Shown here in pieces: positions 41,817 through 51,079 of a DNA stretch of 64,000 nucleotides. A program made the position numbers and the translations under genes. Position 1 is the first letter of the stretch, and each line of letters begins with the position of its first letter. Source of the stretch: Sphingomonas sp. (lineage in GTDB: Bacteria > Pseudomonadota > Alphaproteobacteria > Sphingomonadales > Sphingomonadaceae); contig NZ_JAIEPC010000011.1 of NCBI RefSeq assembly GCF_019749955.1, positions 1 through 64,000 of the forward strand. Direction: 5' to 3'. The notes under the pieces were generated by a model, which saw only the letters and a list, made by a program, of their open reading frames with translations, ran no database searches and had not been told where the DNA came from.

Positions 41817-42890
41817 TCAGCCGAGGCCGCGTGCGATCAGCGGCCCTGCGCGGTTTGCAACCCAGAGCGGCAGCTTCTTCCAGCGCTCGATCTTGGCCTG
41901 ATAACGCGGGTTGAGCGGATTGACGTCACGCACCGTCTGACCGTCGGCGCTGCGTTTGAAATAGCGCAGCGGCAAGCCCTCAAAACCCCAGTGATGCTTA
42001 TAGGCAGCAGGTCCTGTGCCGACCTTCGACCGGCCAAAATCGAACCGCGTGCAGCCGCGCGCGCGGGCATGGCTCATCAGCGCGAAATACAGCCGCTCAT
42101 TCGCGCGCAGGCTGCGCGCGGCAAATGTCCCGCCGCCCCAATAGGGAAAGGCGGTCCCCCCGAAATAGAGCGTCAACACGCTGGCCACTGGCACCCCCTG
42201 CTGCAGCACAATCGTTATATCAGAATCTTCACCAAAGTGGGCGATAACTTCGCGAAACAATCGCGGGGGAAAAACGGGGGTGCCGAGGTTGCGCACAGAC
42301 TCGGCGTAAACCGCGAAATGCTGCCGTCGTGCGACCGCGTCGCGCGCGAAGACGACCTCAAGATCGGCGGCAAGGCCCTTGCGCACCTCGGCGCGGTGCT
42401 TGCGCGGGATCGCGGCAAGCTCGGCCTCGTCATCGGCCGCCAGCGGGCGCGCGAAGTTAAGATAGCTCGTGTCGTCGACTTGCCAGTCGGCGCCGGGCAG
42501 CGGCCCACCGCGCACTTCCATCGTCGGGCAGCCGAGCCGACCGGCGAGTGCCCAGCCAGCGTCAGCCAGTGCCGTGACGGCCTCGGGGAGTTCAGCCAAG
42601 ATGCCGCCGCCCACGCCGAAGCCCGATGATACCAACGCACGCCCAAACAGGATCGAGCGAATCTCGGTGAGCGGGAGGATCCCCGCGATCAGGCCGCTCC
42701 CCCGTTCAGCGATCAGGCAGTGCGCGCGCTGGCCGCAGCCAAGCGCGACGGCGCGCTGCCATGCCGTCAGATGGAAGGGTGTCGCTTCGGGATGCGCACG
42801 CACGAAATCGTCGATCCGCGCGCGCTCGCGGGCATCGCCGAGATCGGCCGTGCGCAGGCCGAGCGGCATCGCGAGCAGCGGTAAGGTCAC
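41817..42890 (-). CDS. FemAB-family XrtA-associated protein
   Basis: 357 residues with a GNAT-like double domain (VEVVFARDAVARRQHFAVYAES, PYWGGGTFAARSLRANERLYFALM, FDFGRSKVGTGPAAYKHHWGF). FemAB enzymes add amino acids with aminoacyl-tRNA; in exosortase loci the acceptor is unknown, perhaps the polysaccharide. It overlaps the deacetylase gene (ATGA). Confidence 0.88.
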   Translation of the reverse strand: MTLPLLAMPLGLRTADLGDARERARIDDFVRAHPEATPFHLTAWQRAVALGCGQRAHCLIAERGSGLIAGILPLTEIRSILFGRALVSSGFGVGGGILAELPEAVTALADAGWALAGRLGCPTMEVRGGPLPGADWQVDDTSYLNFARPLAADDEAELAAIPRKHRAEVRKGLAADLEVVFARDAVARRQHFAVYAESVRNLGTPVFPPRLFREVIAHFGEDSDITIVLQQGVPVASVLTLYFGGTAFPYWGGGTFAARSLRANERLYFALMSHARARGCTRFDFGRSKVGTGPAAYKHHWGFEGLPLRYFKRSADGQTVRDVNPLNPRYQAKIERWKKLPLWVANRAGPLIARGLG

Positions 42891-43723
42891 GCGCGCGCCG
42901 CTTCGACCGCGACAACCTGATCGACACGGCCCCAGTCATGCCGCTTGATCAGCGTGCGCAGCTTGCCGGCCATCGCGCCCAGTCGGCTGTAATGGCGCAG
43001 CTTCGATTTGAGCGGCGCATTGGCGACGCGCGGCTGGCCGGGGTCGATTTCCCACGGATGAAAGTAGAACACTGCGGGGCGCGCGGCGGCATTGACCTGA
43101 CGCACTGCCCAGCTCGAAAATGCCCCCGGAAAAAGCCGGAAAAAGCCACCACCTGTCGCCAGTCGCTTGTTGCCAACTTCGGCAACGGTCACTGGCAGTT
43201 CGATCAGGTCGCTGTCATCGAGCGGGCGAAAAGCGAAGCGCGGGGCGTCGCGCCAGCCATAATGGTCGTGCACCAGCGGCGCGACGCTCGACGAATAGCG
43301 ATAGCCCGCCTCGGCCAGGATCGCATGCGCCCACGGCGTGCGCTGGTCGATCGAAAAGCTCGGCGCGCGATAGCCGGTGACGGCGGTCCCGGCGGCATCC
43401 TCAATCGTCGCCCGCGCGCGCGCCAAATCGGCGCGGAACTGCTCGGGGGTCATCGTGAAGACGCGGTCGTGGTCCCAGCCGTGGCTTGCAATTTCATGCC
43501 CGCCGTCGACGATGCGACGGATGAGCGCGGGATAACGTTCAGCAACCCAACCAAGGGTGAAAAAGGTCGCCCGGACGCCGCTTTCGGCAAAGAGCGCCAA
43601 CACGGCATCGGTATTGCGCTCGACGCGCGGCGTCAGCGATTCCCAGTCGCGCTTGTCGATCACCTTTTCAAAGGCGCCGACCTGAAACCAGTCCTCGACA
43701 TCGACCGACAGCCCGTTGCGCAT
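42887..43723 (-). CDS. XrtA-system polysaccharide deacetylase
   Basis: NodB-type deacetylase, 278 residues: the metal-binding LSVDVEDWF, HEIASHGWDHDRVF with the HxxxH motif, TGYRAPSFSID and FYFHPWEID. It probably deacetylates N-acetyl sugars of the exopolysaccharide. No signal peptide is visible, so action could be cytoplasmic or via nonclassical export. Confidence 0.9.
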   Translation of the reverse strand: MRNGLSVDVEDWFQVGAFEKVIDKRDWESLTPRVERNTDAVLALFAESGVRATFFTLGWVAERYPALIRRIVDGGHEIASHGWDHDRVFTMTPEQFRADLARARATIEDAAGTAVTGYRAPSFSIDQRTPWAHAILAEAGYRYSSSVAPLVHDHYGWRDAPRFAFRPLDDSDLIELPVTVAEVGNKRLATGGGFFRLFPGAFSSWAVRQVNAAARPAVFYFHPWEIDPGQPRVANAPLKSKLRHYSRLGAMAGKLRTLIKRHDWGRVDQVVAVEAARA

Positions 43724-43734
43724 GGTCTGTCCCC

Positions 43735-45009
43735 TTAGCCAGCCAGGCCGCGATAGGCAGCGAGATCAGGACGGTGGCTGTCGCTTTCGATCCAGTCGAT
43801 CAGCAAGGTCAGGATGCGCCGCAGCGCGGCTTCCTGCTCCTCGATCCGCGCTTCAAGGGCCGCGATCCGGGCATCGGTTGCGGCATGAGTCGCTCGGTCA
43901 TCGCGCCCGTCCTCGGCAACTGCGCTGATGCGGTGGCCCTGTAGCGCGACCATTTCATCGAGGTTCGCGACTTGGTCGGCTAGCCGCGCGAAGTCGCTCT
44001 CTGCGATCGTCGGCACCGCGACAGGCATCTCGACCGCGGCAACTTCGGTGACGAAGGTGGATTCGCTCGCGGCGAGGCCGACGATGGGCAGAGGCGCTGG
44101 AGATTCCGGAACCTCGGGCACATGAAGGACTTCAGTCTCAGCTACCGGCGTGGAAATCATCTCCGCCAACACCGCAGGTTCTGACGCCTTGATCGCCGCA
44201 TCGCCGTTCATGTCGGCGATCACGGTGGCGACCGTGGCCCCATCGATCAGATCGAGCTGCTCGATCGCGCCAAAGAGCATCACGCGCCCCGCAAGCTGGT
44301 TCAACCGACGCGGCACGCCGTCCGATCCGGCATAAAGCGCGGCAAAGGCGTCGTCGGTAAAGCCCGGACGCCCCTGCCACCCGACGATGTTCAACCGGTG
44401 GTGGATATAGGCCGCGACTTCGCCCGGCCCCATCGGGTCGAGATGATGCGTTGCAATCACCCGCTGGCGAAGCTGTTCGAGCCGCTCCGACCCTTGCAGC
44501 CGCTCGCGGAACTCGGGCTGGCCGAGCAGGAAAATCTGGAGCAGCGCGTGCCCGCCCGCCTGAAAGTTCGACAGCATCCGCAACTCTTCGAGCGCGCTCG
44601 TGTGCAGCGCCTGCGCTTCGTCGACGATCAGCAGCGTGCGCCGACCGCTGCGCGCCACCGCATGCAGCCCGCGCTCGATCGCGCTCAGCAGCTGCGCCTT
44701 GACCATCGCGGTCGGATCAATGTCGAGCCCAGTAGCGACCATGCGGAGCAGGTCGTCAGCTTCGATCTGCGTCGACACGATCTTGATCGCGTGCAGCCGC
44801 TCGCGGTCGATCGTCGCCATCAGATGGCCGACGAGCGTCGTCTTGCCCGCGCCAATGTCACCGGTCACGACGATGAAACCTTCGCCCTGGCTCAGCCCAT
44901 AGCCAAGATAGGCCATCGCCTTCTTGTGCGTGGCCGATTCGAACCAGAATTTGGGATCGGGGGTCAGCTGGAACGGCCGACCGCTCAATCCATAATGCTC
45001 ATCGTACAT
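43735..45009 (-). CDS. XrtA-associated ATPase (ExeA-like)
   Basis: AAA ATPase near residue 46 with GDIGAGKTTLVGHL and Walker B RTLLIVDEAQALH. Then a sensor section with SDGVPRRLNQLAGRVML. The C-terminal 170 residues are Glu/Ala-rich with a coiled-coil run (MVALQGHRISAVAEDGRDD, ALEARIEEQEAALRRILTLL), longer than the usual family. Its role in the locus is unknown. Confidence 0.9.
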   Translation of the reverse strand: MYDEHYGLSGRPFQLTPDPKFWFESATHKKAMAYLGYGLSQGEGFIVVTGDIGAGKTTLVGHLMATIDRERLHAIKIVSTQIEADDLLRMVATGLDIDPTAMVKAQLLSAIERGLHAVARSGRRTLLIVDEAQALHTSALEELRMLSNFQAGGHALLQIFLLGQPEFRERLQGSERLEQLRQRVIATHHLDPMGPGEVAAYIHHRLNIVGWQGRPGFTDDAFAALYAGSDGVPRRLNQLAGRVMLFGAIEQLDLIDGATVATVIADMNGDAAIKASEPAVLAEMISTPVAETEVLHVPEVPESPAPLPIVGLAASESTFVTEVAAVEMPVAVPTIAESDFARLADQVANLDEMVALQGHRISAVAEDGRDDRATHAATDARIAALEARIEEQEAALRRILTLLIDWIESDSHRPDLAAYRGLAG

Positions 45010-45041
45010 CGTTACCGTCCTGTCCGGTTGACGCCGGATCG

Positions 45042-46637
45042 TCAGAAAGAATAGCGGCCACCGACCAGCGCCTGAAGTGAGGTGATTGACGGCGCCCGAT
45101 CCTGCCCGAAGTTATAGATGCCAATCGAGCCAAAGGCATTGAACCGCCCGAAACGCCGATTGATCGATCCGATCGCGCCGACATTATACACGCCAATCTG
45201 CGTGCCGATGCCACTCTTGTAATAATTGGCAAAGACATTGGCGTCGATCGACGTGCGCCTATCGAGCTGATGGTTGATATAGGCCTGAACGTAGTAGCTT
45301 TCGTCTTCGAAACCGTTGATCGTGAAGCCCGGCCCGCCGTTGGACGCCAGATAATCGCGGTTCGCATAGCCCGCACCAACCCCGAAATTGGTACGCCCGC
45401 GGGTGACCGCGATCACCGCATCGACACCGCGCGAGCGGAACGCCGATGTCGACACCGATTGCAGCGCGCTGTTCAGGCAATTGCCCGCCGCCCCGCCCTG
45501 CGCGCCGAACACGCAGCCGTTAAAGCCTTGGCCGAGCGTGTTGCTGCCCGGATTGAAGCTCGTCGGGATCTCGTTGAGATTGTTCTGGAGCTGACGACCA
45601 AAGGTCTGGATGCCGTCATAGCCTGACACGCGCACCGCGACCGTCTTCGACGCCTGATAAGTCAAGCTACCGACGGCACTGAAGCTGCCATAGCGCTCGC
45701 CCGCATGGACTTCGAGCTGGGTGCGCTGATTGGGCCGCCACACGACACCGGCATCATAGTAAAGGCCGTCGAAGTCGTAATCGATCCGGCGCTGGCCATT
45801 GGGATCGATCTGAAAGCGTCCGCGATTATTGACGACGGGCTGGCCGGCCGCGTCGAACAGCGCATCGCGGTGGCTGATCTGGATATTCTCGTAACCGACC
45901 CCGGCGGTCAGCGCGAGCGTCGGACTGACGGGATAAAGCACGTCGAGGCGGCCATATTTGCCCTCATAGACCTGGTCGAGCTGGCTCGCGTCGTCGCGCG
46001 ACCACGCCCCGCTGAGCGTGATCCCGACCGGCAGCACGCTGCCCGACTTCAGATTGAGGCTCGCCTGCGCCTGCTGGCTGCGCGAATCATCGAACACGTC
46101 GAGCCGCTGGCCATTGACCGGGCTGACGATGCTCGGGGCCTGCACCTTGGTATAGCCAAAGCGATAGCCGCCGCTGATGCCCAGATCACCGATATGCGAG
46201 CCGAATGTTGGCCCCGCATAAACCGCGTAAAGCTGGCTGATGTTGGCGACATTGCCTTGCAGGATGCCCGGCGCCGCACCGCGGATGTCGGAGCGGGTGC
46301 GCGTGGCCAGCCCGCCAGCCTCGATCGTCAGCGGGTTGGCAACGCGCACGGCAGCGCGGACGAGGCCGCTATGGATGTCGGTATCGGCGAGCCGATTGTC
46401 ATAGGCAAAGCGGTGTTCGTAGCGGTAGCTCGCCTGCACCTGCACGCGCCGACTCTGCACCGTCGCGTCGATGCCCGCCGCAATCGTGGTGTAGGTGAGC
46501 ACGTCGTCGTTGGTCAGATCGGCCGTCACAATTTGTGCTGCCTCGATGTACGGCGTGATCTGCTTTTCGCGCGCCGACGCAGGCGCGGCGAGAATTGCCG
46601 CCCCGACTGCGGCCCCGATCATGAGCTTGCGCATCAT
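45042..46637 (-). CDS. XrtA-associated outer-membrane beta-barrel
   Basis: A signal peptide (MRKLMIGAAVGAAILAAPASA) is followed by about 500 residues rich in alternating Tyr/aromatic beta strands ending ...LVGGRYSF, the C-terminal Phe of outer-membrane barrels. It fits the PEP-CTERM-associated barrel group of unknown function, possibly exporting polysaccharide. I use the ATG at 46637, which overlaps the kinase stop and has GGAGG upstream; another ATG follows immediately. Confidence 0.85.
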   Translation of the reverse strand: MMRKLMIGAAVGAAILAAPASAREKQITPYIEAAQIVTADLTNDDVLTYTTIAAGIDATVQSRRVQVQASYRYEHRFAYDNRLADTDIHSGLVRAAVRVANPLTIEAGGLATRTRSDIRGAAPGILQGNVANISQLYAVYAGPTFGSHIGDLGISGGYRFGYTKVQAPSIVSPVNGQRLDVFDDSRSQQAQASLNLKSGSVLPVGITLSGAWSRDDASQLDQVYEGKYGRLDVLYPVSPTLALTAGVGYENIQISHRDALFDAAGQPVVNNRGRFQIDPNGQRRIDYDFDGLYYDAGVVWRPNQRTQLEVHAGERYGSFSAVGSLTYQASKTVAVRVSGYDGIQTFGRQLQNNLNEIPTSFNPGSNTLGQGFNGCVFGAQGGAAGNCLNSALQSVSTSAFRSRGVDAVIAVTRGRTNFGVGAGYANRDYLASNGGPGFTINGFEDESYYVQAYINHQLDRRTSIDANVFANYYKSGIGTQIGVYNVGAIGSINRRFGRFNAFGSIGIYNFGQDRAPSITSLQALVGGRYSF

Positions 46638-47578
46638 GCGTCCTCCATCCCGTAATAGCTGCCGAAGCGGCGCCCGTTCGGCGCATGAGCAACGGCGTTG
46701 AGCACCAGTTGAATCTGTTCGCACCCGTCGAGCAGCGCGACGGCTTCGCGCAGGTCGCTCTCGCTGGTGCGGTCGGCGCGGACGACGAGCATGATCTGGC
46801 CGACATGCAGCGCGAGCGTCGCGGCGGGCGACGCAGCCAGTGCGGGTGGCGAATCGAAGACGATGATGCGGCGCGGATCGGCGGCGAGCAGCGCGTCGAG
46901 CAATTCGGGCGTGCGTGCGCTCGCGAGCAGCTCGGTATCCTGATTCGACCGTGTGCCCGCTGGCAGCAGGCTCAGCTGCGGCACGTTGGTGCGCACAATA
47001 TAGTCCTCGATCTGTGCGCTGGGATCGGCGAGCACGTCGAGCAGGCCAGGCCGGTCCTCGAGCCCGAGCCGCACCAGCACATCGGGCTTGGCGACATCGG
47101 CATCGACGAGCACGACTTCGATTTCGCGCTCGGCGGCAAGGCTCAGCGCGAGGTTGATCGCGCAGTAGGTCTTACCCTCATGCGCGTTGGCCGACCCGAC
47201 CAGGATCGCGCGGGCACGCGGGCCGTGTGACGCGGCGACGGTCCGCGCAGTCAGCAGCAACTGCCGTTTGATCAGCCGGAATTCCTCGGCAAGCGCGTTG
47301 ACCGGGGCACCGGGGGTCAACAGCCCCTGATCGGCGAAGCGCGCGGGGTCGATCGTGACAACGTTCTGCAAATCAGGCCGCGCGCAGAGCTTGGGCACCA
47401 CCTCAGCGACCGGAGCAACAACGTCAGGCGCGGTCGTCGGCGGGAACGGCTCCGTCACCGCATCGGCGGGAATCGGTCGCGCATCAGCGCCGCGCGCCCG
47501 GAACGCCGCGTCAAAATCATAGACAGTCGCGGCGCGTTCGAGCAGCGACGGGCGCCGCAGCGGGGTGGGATCAATCAT
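46634..47578 (-). CDS. XrtA-associated tyrosine autokinase (Wzc-like)
   Basis: BY-kinase of 314 residues: Walker A region GSANAHEGKTYCAINL, Walker A' VVLVDADVAKPDV and Walker B IIVFDSPPA. The C-terminal tail SYYGMEDA has only two tyrosines, fewer than typical tyrosine clusters. It sets polysaccharide chain length together with the Wzz-like protein next door, with which it overlaps by four bases. Confidence 0.92.
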   Translation of the reverse strand: MIDPTPLRRPSLLERAATVYDFDAAFRARGADARPIPADAVTEPFPPTTAPDVVAPVAEVVPKLCARPDLQNVVTIDPARFADQGLLTPGAPVNALAEEFRLIKRQLLLTARTVAASHGPRARAILVGSANAHEGKTYCAINLALSLAAEREIEVVLVDADVAKPDVLVRLGLEDRPGLLDVLADPSAQIEDYIVRTNVPQLSLLPAGTRSNQDTELLASARTPELLDALLAADPRRIIVFDSPPALAASPAATLALHVGQIMLVVRADRTSESDLREAVALLDGCEQIQLVLNAVAHAPNGRRFGSYYGMEDA

Positions 47579-49086
47579 GCCGTCAATCCCCGCTGAATAA
47601 ACTCGACGCCGATCAGCGCGACAAAGGCGACTACCAGCGCCGCCGTACCACCTGCGAAATACATCAGCCGCTGGCGCCGCAACGTGCGCTCGGCCGTGGT
47701 CACCAGCTCGCCGATCGCGCCGATCACCGGCAGCCCGGTGGCACGCTCAAGTCGTGTCGCGGTGGCGAAAGTCGTCTTGAGCTGACCCAGCGCGAACGCC
47801 GCGCCAATGCCAGCACCAATGCCGGCGATCAGCACGCCGCTGAGCAGCAGCGGGCGATTTGGCGCAGAGGGCGCACGCGGTGCGGCTGGCGGATCGATGA
47901 CGCTGAACTTCACCGAATTGGTCTGGTTCTGGACCTGCCCGCGCAGTTTGATTTCCTCGCGGTCGGCGAGCAGCTTGTCATATTGATCCTTGAGCACTTG
48001 ATAGTCGCGCTCGAGCTGCGCCTGTTCGGCGGCGACCGCCGGATTGTCGGTCAGCCGCGCCTGAAGCTGGTTGAGGTCGTTCTGGATCTGCGCCTTGCGC
48101 GCGCTGAGCGCCGCGACCTGCGCCTGCTTGTCGGCCTGAAGCGACCGCAGCGACGCATAGATCGGATTGGGCGTCCCTGCCCCGCCCGCGCTGAGCGGTT
48201 CGTTGCGCGCGGCGGCCTGGGCAGCGGCGAGCTGGCTCTTGAGGGCGACGACATCAGGATGCGAATCGGTCCAACCGCGCCCGCGCGCTTCGGCAATCTG
48301 GCCAAGGATCGCATTGACCCGTGCCCGTGCTGGTCCGGCAGCACCGCCGCCGGTGCCCGGCGTGCTCGCCGGTTGCCCCGCCATCTGGCTGTTGAGCGCG
48401 GCAAGGCTCCCCTGCGCCGAAGCGAGATCGGTCTCGACCTGCGCCATCTGGCTGCGCGCGGCGCCGATGCGGTCGTTGAGCGACCCCGTGCCCGGCAGCG
48501 AGCCCATATAGCGATTCTGGAAATCGGCGCGCTTGGCTTCCGAATCCTGCAATTGCTTCTGGCGCTGCGCCAGTTGACCGTCGAGGAACTGAAGCGTCGA
48601 GCTGGTCTCGTCGCGGTCGCCGGTCAGATTCTCCTCGACGAAAATGTCGATCAGCTTCTGGACGATCTGCTTGGCCAGCTTCGGGCCGGGCGCAGTCGCC
48701 GAAATTTCGATGAGATTGTCCTGCTGCGCGACGACCTTGATCGCGGATTGCAGCGTCGCCACGCGGTCGGCGACGTCGCGATCGGTGGCGATGCTGTTGG
48801 CCATGTCAGTACCCCGCACGACCTTGGCGAGGTTGATCGTCGAGGTCAGCGTCTGGCGCACCCGGTCGAGGTCCTTCGCCTGCTCGTCGGGCGAAATGCC
48901 GATCTTGCCGGGTAGCAGCGACTGGACCTGGATCGAGACGCGCGCCTTGGCAGTATAGGTCGCGGGAATTTGCGCGACCGCGAACCAGCCGAGCACGCAG
49001 ACGAACCACGCAACCGCGAGCGCCAGCCAGCGCCGCAGCCAGATGCCGTGGAGGACGATGCGAATCTCGTCGTAAAGGCCATTCAT
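47575..49086 (-). CDS. XrtA-system chain-length determinant (Wzz-like)
   Basis: Wzz family: an N-terminal transmembrane helix (WLALAVAWFVCVLGWFAVAQ), a long periplasmic part with coiled coils (about residues 170-400, SEAKRADFQNRY, QLERDYQVLKDQYDKL), then a second helix and cytoplasmic end. It controls polymer length with the tyrosine kinase. It begins 16 bases after the export lipoprotein gene ends. Confidence 0.92.
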   Translation of the reverse strand: MNGLYDEIRIVLHGIWLRRWLALAVAWFVCVLGWFAVAQIPATYTAKARVSIQVQSLLPGKIGISPDEQAKDLDRVRQTLTSTINLAKVVRGTDMANSIATDRDVADRVATLQSAIKVVAQQDNLIEISATAPGPKLAKQIVQKLIDIFVEENLTGDRDETSSTLQFLDGQLAQRQKQLQDSEAKRADFQNRYMGSLPGTGSLNDRIGAARSQMAQVETDLASAQGSLAALNSQMAGQPASTPGTGGGAAGPARARVNAILGQIAEARGRGWTDSHPDVVALKSQLAAAQAAARNEPLSAGGAGTPNPIYASLRSLQADKQAQVAALSARKAQIQNDLNQLQARLTDNPAVAAEQAQLERDYQVLKDQYDKLLADREEIKLRGQVQNQTNSVKFSVIDPPAAPRAPSAPNRPLLLSGVLIAGIGAGIGAAFALGQLKTTFATATRLERATGLPVIGAIGELVTTAERTLRRQRLMYFAGGTAALVVAFVALIGVEFIQRGLTA

Positions 49087-49101
49087 CTCATCAGGCCTCG
49101 C

Positions 49102-49746
49102 TCAGAACATGCTTTCCGGGATGATGATCACGTCCCCGGGTTGCAGCTTCACATTGGCGCGCGAATCGCCGTTCTTGAGCAGGCTCGACAGCCGCAGTGC
49201 ATATTCCTTCTGCTTGCCGGTCGTCCGGTCATAGCGGATCAGCTTGGCGCGGTTGCCCGCGGCGAATTCACTCAGGCCGCCCACCGCGATCATCGCGTCG
49301 AGCAGGGTCATGTTGGCGCGATACGGGATCGACGCCGGCTTGCCGGTCGCGCCGACAATGCGGACCTGCTGGCTGAACGTGCCCGAAAAATTCTCGACGA
49401 TCACCGAGACGATCGGGTCCTTGATGTATTCGCCGAGTGCGATCTTCAGATCATCGGCGAGCATTGCCGGCGTCTTGCCGACGGCGGGCATGTCGTTGAT
49501 CAGTGGGGTGGTGATGCGGCCATCGGGGCGCACCTGCACCTTGGCCGACAGTTCAGGATTGCGCCACACGAAGATGTTGAGCTGGTCGAGCGGCCCGATG
49601 ATATATTCCTCACCCGGCGCTTCCTGTGTCGCGACATAGGATGCCGGCGGCAATTCCGGGCGCCCGCCACCGCCGACGCAGCTCGAAAGCAGCATCAGGG
49701 AAAGCGCCGGACCAGCACCGTATCTGGCAAGCAAACGCATGTGCAT
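49102..49746 (-). CDS. XrtA-system polysaccharide export lipoprotein
   Basis: Lipoprotein signal MRLLARYGAGPALSLMLLSSC with lipobox LSSC, then a Poly_export domain (EYIIGPLDQLNIFVWRNPELS) and an SLBB-like part (ARLIRYD and QPGDVIIIPESMF). It forms the outer-membrane export channel with the chain-length protein. Start codon: ATG at 49746 (a GTG three bases upstream is possible), with AGGAGG upstream. Confidence 0.9.
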   Translation of the reverse strand: MHMRLLARYGAGPALSLMLLSSCVGGGGRPELPPASYVATQEAPGEEYIIGPLDQLNIFVWRNPELSAKVQVRPDGRITTPLINDMPAVGKTPAMLADDLKIALGEYIKDPIVSVIVENFSGTFSQQVRIVGATGKPASIPYRANMTLLDAMIAVGGLSEFAAGNRAKLIRYDRTTGKQKEYALRLSSLLKNGDSRANVKLQPGDVIIIPESMF

Positions 49747-49825
49747 CACTGCAAAACCTCCTGTCTGCGCGCGCGACCGGTGACGTCATCCGATCGGGCG
49801 TGCAGCTACAGGCTCGGCTATGCGA

Positions 49826-51079
49826 TCAAGAGGTGAAGATAGCGTTAGGATTGTCTGAAGAACCGGCCACGATCTCGCGCGGCGCGGGGTGGCCGAGGAA
49901 CGCCGTCGGGCTGGCGGAACGTCCATAGGCGCCGGCCATGAAGATCGCGATAACGTCGCCAATCGCCGCCTCCGGCAGCGCAATCTGGTCGCCCAGACGG
50001 TCGAGCGGCGTGCACAGACAACCGACGACGGTGACCGTCCCGGTGGGCGCTTCACCCATTCGATGCACCAGCGCGATCGGATAGTTTCGGCGCACCACGG
50101 TGCCGAAATTGCCGCTCGCCGCGAGTTGGTGGTGGAGGCCGCCGTCGACGATCAGGAACGTTTCGCCACGGCTGGTTTTGCGGTCGACGATCCGCGTCAG
50201 ATAGACCCCGGACTCGGCAACGAGCCAGCGGCCAAGCTCGATCGCGAAGCGCGCGCCGGTCAGGCTGGGCGGCAATGACGTCATGGCATCGGCGATTGCG
50301 GCACCGATTGCTTCGACATCGACCGGGCGGTCGCCGGGGAAATAGGGGACGCCAAAGCCGCCGCCGATGTTCACGAGTGGGGGCACGTGACCGATCGCCT
50401 CGGCCAGCCGAGCGGCGAGTGCGAGCGTCGCGGCCTGAGCGTCGATCAGCGCTTGTGTTTCGAGCGCCTGCGAACCGGCGAAGATGTGGAACCCGCGCCA
50501 CTCCGCGCCGCCGTCGATAATCGAGCGGACGACATCGGGAACGGCTTCGACCTCGACCCCGAACGGCGAAGCGCGCCCGCCCATTTTCATGCCCGACCCG
50601 CGCAGTTCGAGATCGGGGTTTACCCGCACGGCAAGGTGAGGCCGGATGCAAAGCCGCTCGCCGATCGCCAGCGCACGGGCGGCCTCGCCCGCGGATTCGA
50701 GATTGATCGTGACGCCAGCCTTGATCGCCGCGCTCAGTTCGTCGTCGCGCTTGCCGGGGCCGGCAAAGCTGACCGGGGTGTCGGGTGCAGCCGCCTGCAC
50801 CATCGCGAGTTCACCCGCCGAAGCAATATCGAGCCCGTCGACCAGCGGCGCCACAGCCGCAATCAACGCAGGGTTGGCCTTGACCGCATAATGGATCGCC
50901 ACCGCTATCGGCAGCGCCGCCCGCAGCCGCTTGACGCGATTGGCGACGATGTCGGTATCGTAAACGAACAGCGGGGTATCGCCAGCAATTTCAATCCATT
51001 CTGCCGCTGTCTTTCCAGCAATAATCAGGTTATCGCTTTGTACGGCGAATTCGGACGGGATTGGCCCCATCGGTTTCAT
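49826..51079 (-). CDS. XrtA-system PLP-dependent decarboxylase
   Basis: Fold type III decarboxylase, 417 residues: PLP lysine K67 in AIHYAVKANP, VNIGGGFGVPYF, ELGRWLVAESG and the substrate loop VVGCLCTPLDRLGDQI. It belongs to the exosortase A-associated decarboxylase group related to diaminopimelate/ornithine decarboxylase; the amine product is unknown. It overlaps the ligase gene stop by four bases. Confidence 0.9.
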   Translation of the reverse strand: MKPMGPIPSEFAVQSDNLIIAGKTAAEWIEIAGDTPLFVYDTDIVANRVKRLRAALPIAVAIHYAVKANPALIAAVAPLVDGLDIASAGELAMVQAAAPDTPVSFAGPGKRDDELSAAIKAGVTINLESAGEAARALAIGERLCIRPHLAVRVNPDLELRGSGMKMGGRASPFGVEVEAVPDVVRSIIDGGAEWRGFHIFAGSQALETQALIDAQAATLALAARLAEAIGHVPPLVNIGGGFGVPYFPGDRPVDVEAIGAAIADAMTSLPPSLTGARFAIELGRWLVAESGVYLTRIVDRKTSRGETFLIVDGGLHHQLAASGNFGTVVRRNYPIALVHRMGEAPTGTVTVVGCLCTPLDRLGDQIALPEAAIGDVIAIFMAGAYGRSASPTAFLGHPAPREIVAGSSDNPNAIFTS

